Source of the DNA: Pseudomonadota bacterium
GTDB taxonomy: Bacteria > Pseudomonadota > Alphaproteobacteria > Micropepsales > Micropepsaceae
Reading direction: 5' to 3'
Assembly (NCBI GenBank): GCA_021817355.1
Contig: JAKAVI010000387.1
Location: forward strand, 1-8,092
DNA: 8,092 nucleotides
This document shows, in pieces, positions 5,918 to 8,092 of the stretch. The notes under the pieces were generated by a model. The model searched no databases and was not told where the DNA came from. It was given only the letters and a program-made list of their open reading frames with translations. Positions within the stretch are counted from its first letter, which is position 1. Each line of letters begins with the position of its first letter. Position numbers and translations under genes: made by a program.

Positions 5918-6958
5918 ATGAAAACGTTCTATACAGCGCAACACAGCGCCCATACACCCCAGCAGGAATTCGAAGCTGGCCGCATGACGCCAGCGGTGGA
6001 AGTCCCTGCACGTGTTGAAGCGGTTCGCGGACGCATTGTCAGCCGCGGACTGGGGCCAGTCCTTGCTCCATCCGATTTTGGCGCAGCCCCGGCTCTTAAG
6101 GTTCATGATCGGGCGTTTGTCGCCTTTCTGCAAACCGCTTACGGGCGATGGGCCGAGGTGCATCCGGACGTCGATGCGATACCGTCCGTATTTTCACCGC
6201 AGATCCTTGGCCCTCGCGGCTCCGGTGTCCGATTGCGGGAAAATGTTTTAGCCCATCTCGGTCACTACTGCTTCGACACCGGCACACCCATCACCAAGGG
6301 CACATGGAGCGCAGCCGCAGCCGCCATCAACATTGCATTGTCAGCGGCTCAAACTGTAGGTGGTGGCGAGGGGGCCGCTTTTGCCCTCACCCGTCCCCCC
6401 GGTCACCATGCCAGCACGACACAGTTTGGTGGCTATTGTTATCTGAATAACGTCGCCATCGCGGCGCAATTTCTGACCGACGGTGGCGCCCGCTGCGCCA
6501 TCCTTGACGTTGATTATCATCATGGTAACGGTACGCAGGACATCTTCTATGCGCGCAACGACGTTCTCTTCGTTTCGCTTCATGCCGACCCGGCATTTGC
6601 CTATCCGGTTTACTGGGGCTTTGCGGAGGAAACCGGTCAGAAACTGGGCGAGGGCTTCAATCTCAACCTGCCACTGCCGATCGCAACGGACTGGCAGAGT
6701 TATCGCGAGGCTTTGGGCGCGGCCATCTTACGCATCGGCGCATTTTCCCCCGACGTTTTGCTGGTTTCGCTGGGGCTTGATACCTTTGTCCTTGATCCCA
6801 TTTGCCGCTTTCAGCTTCGAACCGAAGACTATCTCAGGCTTGGTGAGGCAATCGCCCAGATTCGTACCCCCACTGTGTTTGTGTTTGAAGGCGGCTACGA
6901 CCTTGCGCATCTCGCGGAAAACACCGTCAACGTGCTCGAAGGCTTCCTCGGAGCCTAG
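5918..6958 (+). CDS. Acetylpolyamine amidohydrolase / histone deacetylase-family enzyme
   Basis: A 346-residue zinc-dependent amidohydrolase of the arginase-deacetylase fold. Enzymes of this type remove acetyl groups from acetylated polyamines or other N-acetyl amines in the cytosol. Active-site motifs are complete: RPPGHH with the catalytic His163-His164 pair, LDVDYHHGNGTQD with zinc ligands Asp199 and His201, SLGLDTF with zinc ligand Asp288, and EGGYDL with the transition-state Tyr327. Length and motif spacing match the Mycoplana ramosa AphA enzyme, whose zinc ligands are numbered about four lower. Glu17, an AphA pocket residue, appears retained, but another pocket glutamate (AphA Glu117) aligns with Gly122. 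Both statements rest on a remembered sequence. The ATG at 5918 has only a weak GGGA ribosome-binding sequence at 5907-5910. It is 172 bp after the transporter gene, so either a long operon gap or its own promoter is possible. A hairpin follows the stop. Confidence 0.93.
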   Translation: MKTFYTAQHSAHTPQQEFEAGRMTPAVEVPARVEAVRGRIVSRGLGPVLAPSDFGAAPALKVHDRAFVAFLQTAYGRWAEVHPDVDAIPSVFSPQILGPRGSGVRLRENVLAHLGHYCFDTGTPITKGTWSAAAAAINIALSAAQTVGGGEGAAFALTRPPGHHASTTQFGGYCYLNNVAIAAQFLTDGGARCAILDVDYHHGNGTQDIFYARNDVLFVSLHADPAFAYPVYWGFAEETGQKLGEGFNLNLPLPIATDWQSYREALGAAILRIGAFSPDVLLVSLGLDTFVLDPICRFQLRTEDYLRLGEAIAQIRTPTVFVFEGGYDLAHLAENTVNVLEGFLGA

Positions 6959-6972
6959 CAACAATGCACCGC

Positions 6973-7018
6973 TTGGTCCGCTCCTGGCAACAAGGCCGCT
7001 TGTGTCAGGTCGTACCAA
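6973..7018. terminator. Three-part imperfect stem-loop after the deacetylase gene
   Basis: Three nested complementary pairs line up: TTGGT (6973-6977) with ACCAA (7014-7018), CCTG (6983-6986) with CAGG (7006-7009), and ACAAG (6990-6994) with CTTGT (6999-7003) around a GCCG tetraloop. Small asymmetric internal loops separate them. It lies 15 nt after the stop of the deacetylase gene and 31 nt after the stop of the convergent small gene, so it may end transcription from both sides. There is no T-run. Confidence 0.4.
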
Positions 7019-7048
7019 TTCGCATGCCTCACAAACTGGCTCAGAGCT

Positions 7049-7315
7049 TCAGTCACCCTCGAGCATGCTGTAAAGATTGATCATTTTCTGACATTTTCGA
7101 CCCCAGCGCAGGATCGCGTAGAATCTCCTGCCCTCCTGATCGTCCTTGTCTGCAAGATCGAGGACCGCCGCAACTAGTGACAGCACGGCAAGCGTGAGGT
7201 CGCGCAGGTTATCCAGAAGGAGTTTCGCCTGAAAGACCGCAACATCGCGCAGAAAGCGCATGCGGCTGCTGGAGGGCGCCTTTGAACGTGAGGTTTGGTC
7301 TGATGGTTCGCTCAT
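7049..7315 (-). CDS. Small protein of unknown function, possible membrane association
   Basis: An 88-residue protein that I cannot assign to a named family. The N-terminal 18 residues are Ser/Lys-rich and probably disordered. Residues 19-38 (MRFLRDVAVFQ-AKLLLDNLR) look like an amphipathic helix. Residues 39-54 (DLTLAVLSLVAAVLDL) are hydrophobic but short for a membrane helix. The C-terminal part is basic and aromatic, with RRFYAILRWGRK followed by INLYSML, which has the look of a conserved motif. The ATG at 7315 is used; a TTG two codons upstream (7321) and Met19 are alternatives, and the ribosome-binding sequence (AGAG) is weak. It is 79 bp downstream of the thioesterase gene on the same strand and could be co-transcribed with it. 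It converges on the deacetylase gene. Confidence 0.6.
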   Translation of the reverse strand: MSEPSDQTSRSKAPSSSRMRFLRDVAVFQAKLLLDNLRDLTLAVLSLVAAVLDLADKDDQEGRRFYAILRWGRKCQKMINLYSMLEGD

Positions 7316-7394
7316 GGCCAAACTCTAGCGCAGACAGCGCCGAGGGACCTGCTGGCTTATGACGGCTCACGATGCTTCAAGCTGACATCTACCC

Positions 7395-7877
7395 TTAACC
7401 TGGCTGAGGATCCTGCTTCACGAAACCAAAGAGGCTGCTCAGGGAAAAATCTCCCGCCTTACTGGACGAGGCCGAGGTGATCTTGAAAATGCCATTGGCA
7501 CGCAATGTCGGAACCTCGTCCGCGGTTGCGATTCCCTGGGCGAAAAGAAGATTTTTGGTGATGCGAACCGGCTCCGCGGTTCCTTCGACCCAAGCGCCCA
7601 GCGGCGCCGGCGCAAGGTAATCGCAGGTCAAGTTGATGGTGGGCAGAAACCCCATGTCCTGCTTGGCCTGAAAGCGGGCGGCGATCGGAAGCAGCATATC
7701 GGCGAAGAGTGCAAGCATGCCGCCATGGCAGACCTTGCCAGGGTTGCAATGCCGCTCCTCGACACGAAAGCCGAGGCGCAGGTGGGTCCCGTCCCAACGA
7801 CCAAAAAGTGGGCCATTGGCTTCGAGAAAGCCCATCGAGAAGCGCATGGGCGCAAAACCATCTGGAAGCGAGCTCAT
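7395..7877 (-). CDS. PaaI-type hotdog-fold acyl-CoA thioesterase
   Basis: A 160-residue cytosolic protein of the hotdog superfamily, PaaI/YbgC-like branch, whose members hydrolyse acyl-CoA or aryl-CoA thioesters to the acid and CoA. The family signature is plain: NPGKVCHGGMLALFAD, with HGG at residues 51-53 on the central helix and the acidic Asp60, the usual catalytic carboxylate region. After it come the strands PTINLTCDYLAPAPLGAWVEGTA and the typical ANGIFKI near the end. The last 25 residues (SSSKAGDFSLSSLFG) extend beyond the core fold. The ATG at 7877 is preferred over a TTG at 7907, with a weak AGAAAG ribosome-binding sequence upstream; Met11 is a further alternative. The acyl substrate cannot be told from sequence. 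The small gene follows on the same strand. Confidence 0.88.
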   Translation of the reverse strand: MSSLPDGFAPMRFSMGFLEANGPLFGRWDGTHLRLGFRVEERHCNPGKVCHGGMLALFADMLLPIAARFQAKQDMGFLPTINLTCDYLAPAPLGAWVEGTAEPVRITKNLLFAQGIATADEVPTLRANGIFKITSASSSKAGDFSLSSLFGFVKQDPQPG

Positions 7878-8063
7878 ACCGATCTTTCTGATATTTCCAC
7901 GCCTCAAGGCCTACCGGCGAGATGGGGCCACTGCAAGTCCAAGCCGCGCCTCGCGGCCGGCATCTTTTGGTCGATTGAACGCGACGATTCGTAACTACCA
8001 AGCACCCTCGATCGCAGAGCCTGCGGCACGCATATTTGTTGAGGCGAGCTGCGGGTAGGGCGG
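7878..8063. other. Intergenic region upstream of the thioesterase
   Basis: This 186-bp gap probably contains the thioesterase promoter. I could not pick out convincing -35 and -10 boxes, a palindromic operator or a terminator. Open frames through it are extensions of shadow frames of the thioesterase gene. Confidence 0.4.
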
Positions 8064-8092
8064 TTATGCGGGAAGCGCTTCCAGGATTGCGC
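8064..8092 (-). CDS. Possible C-terminal end of a minus-strand gene running off the window
   Basis: Read on the minus strand, eight codons, AILEALPA, end in TAA at 8066-8064. The peptide looks like an ordinary protein C-terminus and the orientation matches the genes to its left. Eight codons cannot prove a gene or suggest a function. Confidence 0.3.

Noticed and set aside
5441..6163. Minus-strand frame of 240 codons across the transporter/deacetylase junction
   Set aside because: It covers the antisense of two well-supported genes and their gap, with Arg/Pro/Ala-rich composition typical of GC-rich antisense frames.
8071..8082. 12-bp palindrome GGAAGCGCTTCC at the right edge
   Set aside because: It lies within the probable coding end of the next gene, and such short palindromes are common in GC-rich coding DNA.

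Overview
This is a GC-rich (roughly 60% by eye) bacterial chromosomal segment. The density, short gaps and protein types (soluble and membrane metabolic enzymes, a signal-peptide protein, a diheme cytochrome c) fit a Gram-negative proteobacterium. The style of the proteins suggests an alphaproteobacterium, but no marker gene here proves it. I see no rRNA, tRNA, CRISPR array, transposase, integrase or phage gene.

Layout, left to right. A short-chain dehydrogenase cut by the left edge (2-415, +) is followed by a membrane-anchored diheme cytochrome c (494-1339, +). This converges on alanine dehydrogenase, ald (2521-1403, -), with a strong stem-loop in the 63-bp gap. Upstream of ald is a 529-bp stretch with no convincing gene, then a secreted Tyr/Gly-rich protein whose C-terminus is seven histidine- and tryptophan-rich heptads (3593-3051, -). 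Next comes a fold-type III PLP enzyme of the D-threonine aldolase family (4843-3707, -). It is divergent from a 277-residue EamA/DMT-type transporter (4912-5745, +), with only 68 bp between them. An acetylpolyamine amidohydrolase / class II histone deacetylase-like enzyme follows (5918-6958, +). It converges on a small unrecognised protein (7315-7049, -) and a PaaI-type hotdog thioesterase (7877-7395, -). The last 29 bases may hold the C-terminus of another minus-strand gene.

The most coherent functional theme is amino-acid and amine catabolism: ald (L-alanine to pyruvate and ammonia), a D-3-hydroxy-amino-acid lyase, a probable small-metabolite exporter, and an amide hydrolase for N-acetylated amines. 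The aldolase, transporter and deacetylase lie together and could form one functional unit, but that is inference from position only. No transcription regulator is encoded in the window.

I did not find a clearly new multi-gene system. The items most worth a second look are the His/Trp heptad-repeat exported protein, the aldolase-transporter-deacetylase neighbourhood, and an apparent substitution in the polyamine pocket of the deacetylase.
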